Shown: positions 34,639 through 46,365 of the stretch, one piece after another
Numbering within the stretch: position 1 is the stretch's first letter
Layout: every line of letters begins with the position of its first letter
NCBI GenBank assembly: GCA_949752735.1
Contig: OX457036.1
Location: 87,335,487 to 87,399,486 of the forward strand
DNA length: 64,000 bases
From: Lumbricus terrestris
Lineage: Eukaryota > Annelida > Clitellata > Crassiclitellata > Lumbricidae
Direction: 5' to 3'
Notes under the pieces: model-generated
What the model was told of the DNA's origin: nothing
The model's input: the letters and a program-made list of their open reading frames with translations, nothing else
The model's database searches: none
Made by a program: the position numbers and the translations under genes

Positions 34639-34971
34639 ATGAAAATCCAGTACTTACTTGTCTTCTTCCTGTCGTCCAGCATTGGAAGTTTGTGGAGAAA
34701 CGTCGCAATTGCGTTTGAGAAAACGAAGGATGACAACGGAGCAGTGACATGCGCAGTCGATGAACCATCGCTTGTTATTCCTGTCGACCAGTTGTCTCCG
34801 TTGTTATCAGACCCGGATTCCTGTGTTCCTCCCGGGGCTCTATGTGCTTTGCAGTGTCTTCAGGACTCCGTCTGTACTAACTACAACTACCGAAGAGATA
34901 TCGGGACATGTGAATTCTTTCACTATGTTCCGTCTAACTGTGCAGTTGTGGCGGGATGTTACCATGCTGAG
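34639..34971 (+). CDS. Gene B exon 1: signal peptide and PAN/Apple domain
   Basis: 333 nt, donor gttggt after ...CYHAE. All PAN Cys of gene A are conserved; differences are mostly conservative. Confidence 0.85.
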
Positions 34972-37900
34972 GTTGGTTAAATTCTACAATTCTACGGAGA
35001 TTAAGAGCTAGAAGCTTTATAGAAAATAGATTTTCTGGGAAAACTATTAGGATTAAAATGTTGCACTGCATGATTAATTTTTGTGTTTAGGTCTAATATC
35101 TTTAATTTGCAGTGTTTTCTTACTTTTATAGGTTGCGGGTCTTCAGAGTTGTCAAGTGACAGGTAGGTTCGACGCCTTGATTCCAACTATGCTTGTTCGT
35201 CTCTGTGAATGTATACCAATGTGATTGCATCTAGGTCTATGTAAATAAATACTATGCATGCAATAATCCATGCATGCAATTAAAATGAATGTTACTGACA
35301 ATTCCACCTCCTTCCCTCCCTCATTCCTTCCGTCCCTGCCTCTCTCCCTTCCCCACTCCACAACACCCCACCACACTCCGACCTCCACGTACCGTGACCC
35401 GTGAAAACCGGACTTGCAAAAGCACTGGCCACACCTCTAAAACGGTGTCAACAACCCACAACCTCTAAGTTTCAGTTTAATTTTATTGCAACATCCTTTA
35501 ATTAATGTCGATGCTTTAATATGACGTCTTTGACTGAAGTTTTATTGCACTGAATATCTTTTTTGGAGTCCAAAGTTGCGAAACTTCTACCTCATTTTTC
35601 TAGGAATTCACAAAAGTGGACATACGAGAAGATAATTCTCAGGCGACGCAATGTAAAATACGCGTGAGAGCGACAAGTCATCAGAGCGTCAAAAGAACAA
35701 ATGAAGGGCTTGGAGCAATAACAAGGTATGTCGACATACCTATGTCTTGCGAAACAGTATGCCACCGTGAGCGGAAGACGGTAATCTATCAACTCTGTAA
35801 ATTTGGTACAGGTCTGAATAGTTTTGAGCGCTGTTTTACAAAAAACGTTATGTCAACATAACATGTTATTGCGCACTCGTCAGAGTTCGACCATAACTCT
35901 ACTGCAATATCCTGGTATGACGACTTACATTGCCGTGTTTTCTTACAAACTTTGTATTGAAGCCGGTGCAACAATGAGGTTATTTGACATAATCTGTTAT
36001 TGCTCCCACTTTCGTTTGAATTGGATGCAATTTCTACAGTTATGTCATTAAAACTTCTTATTGCACTGTTTTTACATATCAAATATATCTGCAGTACTAC
36101 AGTTATGATGACTTACCATGTTATTGCACGATTCTCGAACTGTGTAATATAGACAGTTCAGTGCAATAATAAGGTATGTTCACTTATTCCATATGACATG
36201 TATGGTATTGCAGCTGCTAAAAAACGCTTTGTCGACATAACCTCTTATTGCACCAGAAATGATACTGATGACTGAGTGTTCGTGTTGCAATAACCCGATA
36301 TGATGCAAAATGTATAAAAAATAATAATAATTTCATCTTTTGCATTGAAACATTTACAAATTTCGTTAAAGACAATTTTAAGGTACATATTGCTTAAAAC
36401 AGTTTGTCGATATGTGGTCAAATGGTTTAGATACGGCTGTTTGAAGTGGTAAATCTTTGAAGTCGATTTCCCAACATTCATGATTTTCGACATACCTTGT
36501 TATTGCTCCAAGCCCTTCAAATATCTAGACCTTGAAGATGCTCACTGCAAGTATTCGACCCCTTCAGAAACAGCGTTTGCCTTAATCGCTTGGAGACTCC
36601 GAGTTCGCATTTCACAGCCGCAATAACATTTGTTGTGAGAATTGCATGTTTTTTATATACAAAAATGTAGCCTATAATTGTACTAAGCTTATAACAACTC
36701 TTCCCTCAATAGGTTGTTCCATAACTTGTTTCATGGTCTTTCATAGCAACATTTAGGTAACCGATGCGTGAAACGTTTTTAAAATTATTTTCGTGGCAAA
36801 TTTGCTTTCCATTGCAGCAGCATCAGCAGCATCTCCGTTGATGGATGCAAAAGAAATTTCTACTGCCTCCGAAGTTTCGGAAACTAACCCAATGAAGCCG
36901 ACATCATCATCATCATCTTCACCAGAATCCCTGTCTTCAGAAACTTCAACCGAATCTTTATCTCCAGAAACCCCAGCCAAATCCTTATCTTTGACATCTT
37001 CAGTCAAAACTTTATCTTTGACGTCCTTACCCGAATCCTTATCTTCAACAATCTCGACCAAATTTTTATCTTCAGCAACTTCAGCCAAGTTCATAGGCCT
37101 ACCTTCAACAATCTCTGCCAAGTCCTTGTCTGTATCAACCGCAGCCAGATCATTGCCGTCAAAAACCTCTAACAAACCTTTTGCTTCAACCTCAAACAAA
37201 ACCTTGTCTCCAATAACCTCAACCAAATCCTTATCTTCGATCAAATCTACTACAGTTGTCACCTCGACATACAAAGTTTCAACTCATCGCAGCACTATTG
37301 GAACAACCGCTTTGTCGACTATTCGGGTACCACCTTCTATACCGGCTATAATCGGGTGTGATGCGATTATCGGTAAGTATAGCGAATGCCTACACCTTCA
37401 GTTTTGTTTATAGCATACACTTATCGCCTCAGATCAACGCCTCTCAATTAAGGTCCAATGGTTAGCTTCTAGGATAAGCGCTCATTTAACTTTCTAGACC
37501 TCCGAGTCAGCATTTCACGATTCCATCATGATTTTTAGGCCTGCATGTATCATGTGGTAGCACGACACTTAATCCCGTGACACTTAATACCGCGACAGTT
37601 AGTGCCGGACAATTAATCCCGGCGACATTTAATCCCGCGTCATTTAATCCCGCGACAGTTAATCTCTGCGACATATAATTCCAGCGACACATGACCACGC
37701 GACATTTGATACCGCGACACTTGGTACCTATGCATACGTGAGTCCGATTAATTATTTGTACGACTGTTGTTGTCCGCATGGCCAACTGTAAGTAGAGGTT
37801 CGACTATTACATAGGAAATTGGGTAGGCCTACTACTTTGCTCAGCTGATCTGTTGTACACAGCTGTACATTCATTATACAGGATATTAAACAGGATTTGC

Positions 37901-40900
37901 GAAGTTCAGTCTACGACAGGGTAGTGAAATGGAGGCGAATTTCGGCTGTAGTAGCAAAGGGAAAAAACTGTTATACATGGAAATGACTGCAAAGACTGAA
38001 ATTTTTAAAATCAATATCGAATAATCCTGTGAATAGGTATATTGCGTTATTGATCTTTATATGATAAGTTCAGAATTTACTTTCTTAATTTCTTTATTTT
38101 TTAAAAATATTTATTTCTTACTTTGCCGGTGTTAAGTGTCGCGGAATTAAATGTCGCTGGGATTAACTGTCGCGGGATTATTTGGTCGCGGGATTAAGTG
38201 TCGCTGGGATTAAGTGTCGCCGGCATTAATTGTCGCGGGATTAAATGGTCGCGGGATTAAGTGTCGCAGGATTAAATGTCCGGTGCTAACTGTCGCGGTA
38301 TTAAGTGTCGCGGGATTAAGTGTCATGGAACCGTATCATGTATGTAGACGTTGTCGGTGCACCGTCGGACATTTCCTTAACTAATTGTCGGTGTCCCGTC
38401 AAAAGCGCGCAGGACAAAAGCGCGCCGACAAAAGCGCGCCGACATAAGCGCGCCGACAAACGCGCGAACGGGTCAAATGCGCGCCGACATAAGCGCGCGG
38501 CGTGGACCAAAGGCTGTACTTTCACTTCGCCTAATGTAACATAAATTAAAGCAATACCCACCTTTAATTCTCACCTACATGTGGCCAATATTCAAAGTCT
38601 TTCATCAAGACAATGATTAAACCACCTATTTTATTAAAGTTGTTTGTCCACAAATAAGAAATTAAATTAACCACTGCTTTGTAAATTTAATTGCCGATTG
38701 ACGAGACTTCAAAGGAAACCGAAAGATTCAAGGAGGTTCGTTACCTACTGGTTGCTTATTTGCCAGACAATCACACATGAGTTTGTTCGTGTTTTTTTCA
38801 TTTTTTTGTCTGTGTAAGTGAATAATTATGTTAGTCTACAGGGTGGCTCAAAAAAAAACGTACCACCGGGGAAAATGCGATATCTTCGCAGCCGATTGGG
38901 GTTTTTCTGCGAAAATTTCACAATTTGAAGGGGAATGAATATACAACAATCCCTGAAAGTTTCATTTGAAACTTTTCATGTTTGCAAAAGTTACAGCTGT
39001 TCAAACTTAAAATTTCGTTTTTTCAATTATCCGGAGAATCATGCTCCAATACAAGTGATTTCATTAGGATGTTTGGCAAATTACAACACACACACATTGA
39101 TGATGATGTCATACGACCTCACTATGAGCTGTAAAGAAGCTGTTTATGAAGCAATCTGCTGGTATTTGGTGATATTTTATAGATTAAGGTCTCAATTGGT
39201 GAACCCAAACAATGAACGTCATGGGCAAAGTTTCTGCAAAAGATCAAATGGGAACTCGGACTTTGCATGAACAGAGACTGAGACATCGCGTGATCATAGC
39301 AAAATACCCAGTGAAAAGTGGAGCCTGAGCACATTGAAGACTATCTGCAAACGTGTTTATGTAACGAAGATCAGATGTCGGAAGAGAGGCAGGAAGTGGT
39401 CGCTTGATCTGACGGAAAAAGCGCGATTTTCACGAAATTCGCTTGGTAATCGAAAGGTCAAGTTTGCAAAGCAAATCGTGGTTTCGGCATCAGATATGCC
39501 GGCGTGTGTTGCGGCTGCAAGAAAAGACTGCAATTAATCCCATTCAGTAGGTTAGATGTCAAACTCATCATTGAACTCGCTTACCCAGACTCATTGAAGA
39601 CCAGGTATGCTCTAACATCTGGTTTTATTATGCAGCAGGACAGTGCGCCTGCTTGCTCGCACGGCAAGGTTGATTATGATGGCGCTACCTTATTGACATC
39701 AACTGAAGTAAATGCATTGGCAAAGATGATTTACAAACTCGCCAGACCTTAACCCTCTTGTTTATCACGTCTGGGGAGCTATGCTGGAACGCTGCAAGAC
39801 ATTTAATCCCAAGTTGGAGAACATTGGCCAGCTGAAGCAAGTCTTGCTGCTAATGTGGGGTCAGTTGCCGCAGGACCCGACCAACAAGGCCATACTGAGC
39901 TTCGCAAAAAGAATTTGAGCTTGTGTTAAGGCAGAGAGTGGACACTCTCATTATACCTTACAATAAACTGCAAAACCGAATGCTGAGGTCGTAGGGAAAA
40001 GTGATATCATATGACATGGAAATCTACAAGTGACGTAAATTTTCCGCGGATATTTGAAAAAACGAAATTTTAAGTTTGAACAGCTGTAACTTTTGCAAAC
40101 ATGAAAAGTTTCAAATGAAACTTTCAGGGATTGTTGGAAATTCATTCTCCTACAAATTGGGATATTTTCGCAGAAAAAGTTCAATCGGCGGCGAAGATAT
40201 CGCATTTTCCCCGGTGGTACGTTTTTTTTTGAGCCACCCTGTATATCTTGTTGACTGCGCGCTTATGTCGGCGCGCATTTGTCCAGCGCGCTTTTGACGG
40301 GTCGCTCTTATGTCGGCGCGCTTTTGTCGTCGCGCTTTTGTCCTGCGCGCTTTTGATGGGGTACCTAATTATCGATGACCAAATCTACTGCTTGAGCCTG
40401 TTCATTAGACAGTGATCCACAGGTGAATCAGAGATGTAGCACAAAACCTGAACTAAATACCATGTCGCATTGTCATGGCATACTGGTATAGGCAAGGGCG
40501 GATACAGAATTTTCTAAATGGGGGGCCATGGGCGGATTGGCCTTGCTGGCATTATGTTACTTTCAGCCTATGCATCGTGCAAGATGATACTGAGCTATGT
40601 TTTTACTACAATCAACTTCAAAGTAACGGAAAAGTAAAATGAGAACGTTGTTTTGCGAATGGAAACAAGTAGAACACATTCTAATTGTTCGTACAACGAT
40701 TGCTTTGCAGAATGGTGTTGTTTGAAACACTGAATAGTTCCACTGTTCTTTCATGCATGAGTTAAGAGAAAACATTTTCATTCGACAGTTTCGGCAGCTC
40801 TCAACGGTCTTTTATGCACACATAGCCAATTGCAGATGTTGTGATCATAACGCAAAGATCCTATCGCAATAATAGTTTATTCTTGTCTACAGGAACGCCC

Positions 40901-41407
40901 AACATTCGACTTCAGACCAACCTCGGATTCGGACTGGATCAGCCGTGGTCTTCCTACAAGTATGGATTCAGCGATTCTAATGGCGGATACTTTACGGGAT
41001 TAGAAGACGTTCATCAAATGACTAACAATGGGAAAACTTGGAAGCTCTGCATGGACTTGAAGGATGAATTTGGGTTACTGATGCCTATTGCCTATAGCAG
41101 CTATATACAAGACGGCGAGAGCGATGGCTTCACGTACCTCATGATTGGCGCCCTTGGAAGCTATGACCCGTTTGGAACAACCAGTCGAAAGTACAAATTC
41201 TCTACAAAGGACGTGAACAATCAGCCATGTTGTTGTGCAGAGCATGCCATAGCGGCGAAAGGGGCTTGGTGGTACGGCTGCAGTGCGAGTATGACGTCTG
41301 CCTCGATAGCCTTGAACGGAGCAGGAAAGACTGGATTTTTCTATAGTGTTCCTTTTGGTCCTCCCATACAATTCGTTTACAGTTACATGAAGTTGAAGCA
41401 AGCTTAG
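34639..41407 (+). CDS. Gene B: secreted PAN/Apple - mucin-like - fibrinogen-related protein
   Basis: Join 34639-34971, 35132-35162, 36818-37372, 40893-41407; 1434 nt, 477 residues, same phases as gene A. Signal peptide MKIQYLLVFFLSSSIGS, PAN/Apple domain to residue 121, a shorter Ser/Thr-rich segment (122-306), then the FReD (307-477). The PAN part is nearly that of A and C. The FReD is closer to gene C than to gene A (both end SYMKLKQA). Introns 2 and 3 carry foldback elements. Extracellular recognition or adhesion is inferred from domains only. Polyadenylation signal at 41669. Confidence 0.85.
35132..35162 (+). CDS. Gene B exon 2: 31-nt microexon
   Basis: Acceptor cttttatag, donor gtaggt. 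Encodes VAGLQSCQVT plus one base. Confidence 0.85.
35704..36520. mobile_element. Foldback element, about 815 bp, in intron 2 of gene B
   Basis: gaagggcttggagcaataac followed by aaggtatgtcga at 35704 is inverted at 36487-36520. Between them gttattgcac- and gacataacc-type words recur in both orientations at least eight times. AAAT flanks both ends. Confidence 0.7.
36818..37372 (+). CDS. Gene B exon 3: Ser/Thr-rich exon
   Basis: Acceptor ttccattgcag, donor gtaagt, 555 nt, phase 1-1. Loose ~11-12-residue repeats (SLSSETSTE, SLSPETPAK types), ending VPPSIPAIIGCDAIIG. The repeat unit differs from the 28-residue unit of gene A. Confidence 0.85.
37556..38332. mobile_element. Mutator-like foldback element, 777 bp, 9-bp TSD
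   Basis: Each end is an array of degenerate ~16-18-bp units (GGGATTAAGTGTCGC type), about 37556-37730 and, inverted, 38125-38332. GTATCATGT is duplicated exactly at 37547-37555 and 38333-38341. A 9-bp duplication and long inverted ends fit the Mutator superfamily. Confidence 0.75.
38839..40241 (+). mobile_element. Tc1/mariner-type transposon, 1403 bp, TA duplication
   Basis: Tips CAGGGTGGCTCAAAAAAAAA and its inverse, with inverted ends continuing for over 150 bp (accaccggggaaaatgcgat). TA flanks both ends. Confidence 0.85.
39120..39945 (+). pseudogene. Decayed mariner-type transposase
   Basis: Pieces in shifting frames: GRKWSLDLTEKARFSR, GFIMQQDSAPACSHGKV (catalytic QDxAPxH-like block, near 39630), then LNPLVYHVWGAMLERC, QLPQDPTNKAILSFAKRI and ACVKAESGH (39750-39945). 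This is the order of a mariner transposase C-terminal half. Several stops and frameshifts make it inactive. Confidence 0.75.
40893..41407 (+). CDS. Gene B exon 4: shortened fibrinogen-related domain
   Basis: Acceptor cttgtctacag, 515 nt, stop TAG. GLDQPWSSYKYGFSD, GGYFTGLEDVHQMTNNG, KYKFSTKDVNNQPCCCAEH and GAWWYGC are the FReD landmarks; GAWWY replaces the usual GGWWY. Confidence 0.85.
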
Positions 41408-41668
41408 TTTTAGACCGTATGGGCACCGACATTGTAGCTAAACTTACTTCGTGTAACAGCGAACTTAATTAACTTTTGAGGCACTGTATTATTTTATGTC
41501 ATGTCTGCGATTGGTCATGCTACATGTATTTGTCACCCAGAATATGACTTGTGCAAGCCTACAACGAAATTTCAATGCATGATGACCTTCTGCTTTCAAA
41601 ATATTCTTATTCTTTTATTTTAAATATTCTTATTCTTTTTGGCAGCTTTGTTCAGTTGGACTATTATA

Positions 41669-41674
41669 AATAAA
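41669..41674 (+). promoter_or_regulatory. Polyadenylation signal of gene B
   Basis: AATAAA in attataaataaactc, 262 bp after the stop. Confidence 0.5.
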
Positions 41675-41925
41675 CTCTCTTTCCGTAGTGTCCTAGCTCT
41701 GATCGTGTTGTCAGTTTCACTTGTACTTACTTCAGTTACACTCTGCTTTGAATTGGGTGAACGAAATTTGATTGAACATTAAGTACAGGTCCTGGAATAC
41801 TAATCGATCTCACCACCCAAGCCAATAAAAAACCAGAAGCCGTATTAACCCTACGTCTGTCTCTGTTTTGCAAGTTTGTGTGTGGGCACAGCCAGCCATT
41901 AAATTTTAGCAATTGATAGCCATTT

Positions 41926-42741
41926 ATGCAGCCGCTGCAGCGTGGTTCCAACACACGTCTTCGCCTGAATTCGGAAAAAACACAATACATCGGGCTTGGC
42001 GGTAGAGCTCAGCTTGCTAAGATTGACATGGAGCTCCTCTCCACTTTGTTTCCGAATATCCATTTCTCTTCCACTGTTCGGGACTTGGGCTTCACTCTGG
42101 ACCCTGTTCTTTCTTTCTCGGACCATATTAACCGTGTCTCGCGAACATGTCTCTATCATCTTCGCCAGCTGCGTACCATCCGTCATTCACTTTCCCCGCA
42201 AGCTATCAAGACGCTTGTTCACGCCTTGATCTGCTCTAGGGTTGACTTTGGAAACTCTTCATACGCCGGTCTTTCTTCTCTCAACCTCTCTAAACTTCAG
42301 ACAATACTCAATGCTGCTGCTCGCCTAATTGCTGGTCTTCCCAAGTTCTCCCACATTTCAGTCTTTGTTCGGGACACTCTTCATTGGCTTCCTGTACCAC
42401 AACGCATTGAGTTCAAAATTTTGACACTTATGCGCAATTCTCTTCTTGGGGTTGCTCCCTCCTACCTCCGTTCTTTCTGTATACAGGTCTCCTCTCTCCC
42501 CGGTCGCTCTGCCCTTCGTTCGGCAGCAAATGGCCTCCTTGTTGTTCCTCGCATGCGTTGGGCTACTGCCCAGTCCAGGAGCTTTGCCTATGTTGGCCCC
42601 TCCTGCTGGAACCGTCTTCCACATAAACTACGTCTTGAGCTTCTCAGCCTCTCTCTCCCTCTGTTTAGGAAGCGCCTGAAGACTATACTATTCGTTAGCG
42701 ACAGTGCTAACTTTGGGTCGGGAGCGCTACTGAATCTGTGA
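41926..42741 (+). CDS. LINE reverse transcriptase, C-terminal part (long open frame)
   Basis: An open frame of 271 codons reads LRLNSEKTQYIGLG, VRDLGFTLDPVLSFSDHIN, YHLRQLRTIRHSL, SRVDFGNSSYAGL, ILNAAARLI, LHWLPVPQRIEFKIL and FAYVGPSCWNRLP. This is the thumb and C-terminal extension of a CR1/L2-type LINE RT. Palm motifs are missing, so it is 5'-truncated and no true start is implied. The 3' tail (gcgctatacaagtg, then an AATTAC run to 42786) follows. It is probably young because the frame is intact. Confidence 0.8.
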   Translation: MQPLQRGSNTRLRLNSEKTQYIGLGGRAQLAKIDMELLSTLFPNIHFSSTVRDLGFTLDPVLSFSDHINRVSRTCLYHLRQLRTIRHSLSPQAIKTLVHALICSRVDFGNSSYAGLSSLNLSKLQTILNAAARLIAGLPKFSHISVFVRDTLHWLPVPQRIEFKILTLMRNSLLGVAPSYLRSFCIQVSSLPGRSALRSAANGLLVVPRMRWATAQSRSFAYVGPSCWNRLPHKLRLELLSLSLPLFRKRLKTILFVSDSANFGSGALLNL

Positions 42742-42790
42742 GCGGCGCTATACAAGTGTTCAATTACAATTACAATTACAATTACAACAC
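42742..42790 (+). repeat. LINE 3' tail with (AATTAC)n run
   Basis: gcggcgctatacaagtgttc then about five AATTAC/ATTAC units, the usual microsatellite tail of a LINE copy. Confidence 0.75.
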
Positions 42791-42799
42791 TGATCGTAA

Positions 42800-43507
42800 T
42801 TTTAGAAATTTGGATTACTGATCTTCTCTTTATGATGCATGTCCGCCTGAACTCCTTGGTTAGGGTCCTTCGATCTGCAACACGCTTGGTTGGTGTCATC
42901 TCTCGATTTGCTCACGTTTCTGTCGTCATGAGAGAGGACCTCCACTGGCTCCCACTGCAGCAACGCATTGCTTATAGAGCAGGGCTGTTTTTAATGAATT
43001 TGTAGAACTGCACAACCCCTTCTTTCCTTTCCCATCCTAAATGGTAAATTACTTCCAATCGGAAGACAATGACCTTTTTGCTAGTTTTAACTGTACAGAA
43101 GTGCTTCTACAACTGCACAAATTCATTTAGAACTGCACATTTTGTGTACAACTGCACGTTAAAAAGCCCTGTAATAGAATCTCGACTATTGCTTGGCGCT
43201 GCGTCATGGCTCAAGCTCCATCCTACCTATATGAACTATGTACCTCTGTCTCCGTTTATTTGGGCCGCCGTTCGCTACGGTCAGCTGCCAGTGGTGACTA
43301 TCGTGTCCCTTTTTACATACCACTACTATGCAGCGAAGAGCATTCTCCGTTTTGGGTCCAGCTGGAATAACCTCCATGCGTCTCTCCGCTCGCTTCCCAG
43401 CGTGACTCTTCTGGCTCGTTCTGTCGTCTTCTCAAGACTGCTGAATTTAACCAGGCCTGGGTTGGGAGCGCCTCTGAGTAGCGATCTTTTTAATGTATGT
43501 GATTGAT
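42800..43507 (+). pseudogene. Second LINE C-terminal fragment, split by a MITE
   Basis: Reads ATRLVGVISRFAHVSVVMRE and DLHWLPLQQRIAYRA (to 42979), breaks at the MITE 42980-43171, then resumes with APSYL/WN-LP-type scraps and ends in the tail gagcgcctctgagtagcga. Confidence 0.7.
42980..43171. mobile_element. hAT-type MITE, 192 bp, second copy
   Basis: CAGGGCTGTTTTTA ... AAAAAGCCCTG; same length as 1775-1966. Flanks TTATAGAG and TAATAGAA agree at 6 of 8 positions. Confidence 0.85.
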
Positions 43508-43509
43508 TG

Positions 43510-45100
43510 ATGGAAATACGTTTGTGGGTCAATATGACATTCATATCATATACCGACATCCGACATACAGTTAGCAATTTTTACAATGTTTGCCTTGGCT
43601 TAACTAGAAACAGAACCTGTAAGCTTATTAGCCTATTGGCTCGTGTGGTAGGACCAATGAATGGTTACTGTCATCGTGACTTGCAGACGGTTTCTGTAGT
43701 TATTGTTTATACATGCATCATGGTTATACAATGGTCAAAATCGAAACATCGTAGTTTTTTAAATCGTAGTTTTACACTGCTTAATAATTGGTTAATAAGA
43801 AAATACTCCCAAAATTATTAACCGTTACCTCAGACTACTTTGCTGGAAAGCAGAGTCTCTGAGGTAGGGAGACATTATATCAGCAAGGGAGATTCTGTTT
43901 CGGGGAGACTTTATATCGTGACACCGGCAGTCCGCTGCTATCGTCCATTCGTTGCGTTTGATCATGTTCTGACATTGTTCTGTTATTGTATTGCAACTGC
44001 AAGCCTAGGCATATTTGAGACGACATGGCGGGGACTTTAGGTGCAGTGCCAACCTGAAGAACTCAGCATAGGTCTATATTAGTGGACGTTAATTGGACAT
44101 AATATTAGGGAGAAAAAATGATATGCTATGTGAGTACGTATAGGTAGGCTACATAATGCATCATGTACAACAGCGACCTGCTATGAAGCACTCTCAGAAA
44201 TCATAATACTGTGTAATTGCCTGTTGGTGTACACACAAAGACTTTCTCCGCTGAGAAATATTATGAGCATATAATTCATGTCATTCTATACGGGTCATAT
44301 AGGACAGAAGTTCATATAAATAATTATCTGTCGTTTTATTCAGATGGAAAATAAATGCCAGTCCCAAGCTTGGAGAAAGGAGGAGGGCGACACTACTCAT
44401 ATTTAATATGACACAATGTTGTTACATATAATAAGCAACAAGCAAATCAGAAGGCAGACATATCACGCGCCTGCATGCGTCTCCATTTGACAGACACTGT
44501 ACAATGTACAAATTGTACATCAGACATTTTTATATTCTTACATTGAAAGCATTCCTGTAGAATTTCCACCAGATTATTGCTTGAAAATTGTGATTAGAAT
44601 TCATTTTTGTGAATAGAACAGAGTCGATGAAGACCGATATTAAGGAACCGTTCGCAGATAATATAATATGTCAATGAGTAAAAACTATATTTAATGATTT
44701 AATGGATGAATGGTCAGATCCAAACTAAGAGAATAAGAATTCATCTCTTTGAAACACCAATCCCATTGAAAAATAATTACAATGTGGAGGAAAATGTCGA
44801 CCTCACTGCATGTTTATCATTATGGTCTTGAGAAACAGACCGGAAACCTCTGTTGTCTCTGTTGATCCGACCAATTTGTTCTTGTTGTTTTACCTTCATA
44901 GCGTCATCTGATTACCGTTTGCATAAAATCCTACTACAATACTTTAAAACATTGCATTGAACAGAAATATTTAGGCCTATTCGTTCTGCGTAGCCATTAG
45001 GCCTATCTATATAGGCCATACGTTGACGAATATAGGCCTAAATCAGCTATATTCCACTATAATAACAAGCCTACTCGTCTTAAAAGCGACATCTTTGATA
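43510..45100. other. 1.6-kb stretch without recognised genes
   Basis: No frame, exon or terminal repeat that I can support. Only scattered taggcct words. Confidence 0.4.
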
Positions 45101-45106
45101 TTTAAT

Positions 45107-45208
45107 ATCAAAACCAAACCGTCGGAATATCAGTCCGCATGACCCACGCTGAAAAAGTAATTTCAGCGTGGGTCATGCGGACTGATATTCCGACGGTTTG
45201 GTTTTGAT
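45107..45208. repeat. Perfect inverted repeat: 48-bp arms, 6-nt loop
   Basis: The left arm 45107-45154 is the exact reverse complement of 45161-45208; the loop is AAGTAA. The arms begin ATCAAAACCAAACCGTCGG. There is no similarity to the MITE tips in this window. Confidence 0.95.
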
Positions 45209-45559
45209 GCGCCATCGATTAATTCCTTGTGTAATGTGCAGTGTAAGAATGGCGCTAAAGAAGTTACTATTTGAAAGTTACATTTATGAGAGGTTGATCT
45301 GTCTATTTTGCTGTATTGGGTTCACGCGGTACCCAGACCAAAACACAAATCAATTTGTCTTCAATTCTTGTTCATGTTTAACGGCAACGATGATTTGTGT
45401 TGCCCTCCTTCTTCATGCAGGTTAGGACTGGCACTGGCAGAGTGCAAGCAGTGTGGGTATTGTCTTCGACTCTGATACAGAAAGAATTCAAATAACCAAT
45501 GCTTCTTCATTCAGGACGAGATTCTAAGCCGCCATGAAACTCAACACCACTTACAGTAT

Positions 45560-46365
45560 ATAATACACTAGCTGGGGTACCCGGCGTCGCCCGGGAAATT
45601 TAGGATTCGATCCGCTCCGGTCACAACCCCACCACACAACACCCCACTACACTCCGACCTCTACCAGTACGCCACCGAAGAAATTTGTGTTTGACGAAAA
45701 TTTCCTCCCCCATCCCACCCCACCCCCACCACTCCACCCCCAACCCCTCCAACCCCCACTCCACTGCCACTCCATTCCCTCCACCCCACCCCACCCCTTC
45801 ACACCAACCCCACTCCCCCAACCCCACCCCATCCTCTACCCCTCGACCCTCCACGCCACCCCACCACCTCCACCCCTCCCCCATCTCACACCTCCACCCC
45901 ACCCCTCCCCCACCCCACCTCTTTCACCCCACACCACAATCCCACCCCACCCCGCCTCCACCGGTTTGGGACCAGTGAGATCCGTACGGGCAACAGAGCT
46001 GACTTTAAACACTTCTAAAACGGTTAAAGTCACTGCTTTTATACGGGGCAAGCGAATGAAAATTTACAGCGAAAATTACCTTAAGCACCTTTAAAACGTT
46101 GAAAATCACTGCTTTTATACGTGGCAAGCGAATGAAAATTTATAGCGAAAATTAGTGTTTTTGACCTCCCGCACCCTGGCCCCCGGTGGTAAAGATTTGC
46201 CAACCACTGATCCCGGGGGTTCTGATGGACCTCTATCTAGGAAAAAATTTCAAACCAATAACCGCGCTTTTTTGAAAAAAAATGGGTGGTTTCGCTCCCC
46301 ACCCTTGCCCCCATGGTGGTAGAGAATCGCCAACCCCTCGCCTTTGCGTCTCGTGCCGAGACCTA
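45560..46365. repeat. Dispersed repeat: ggcgtcgcccggg segment, C-rich tract and following unit
   Basis: Starts ctggggtacccggcgtcgcc, then the C-rich tract (45609-46010, partner of 15065-15415), then two near-copies of a ~90-bp unit containing actgcttttatacgKggcaa (46030 and 46110). Likely the non-coding end of a retroelement. Confidence 0.55.

Larger units (their letters stand above)
38391..40364. mobile_element. Mutator-like foldback element carrying a nested mariner
   Basis: End arrays of ~14-bp units (GACAAAAGCGCGCC) at 38391-38505 and, inverted, 40252-40364. Flanks CTAATTGTCG (38381-38390) and CTAATTATCG (40365-40374) differ at one position. Most of the interior is the mariner at 38839-40241. 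Confidence 0.7.
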
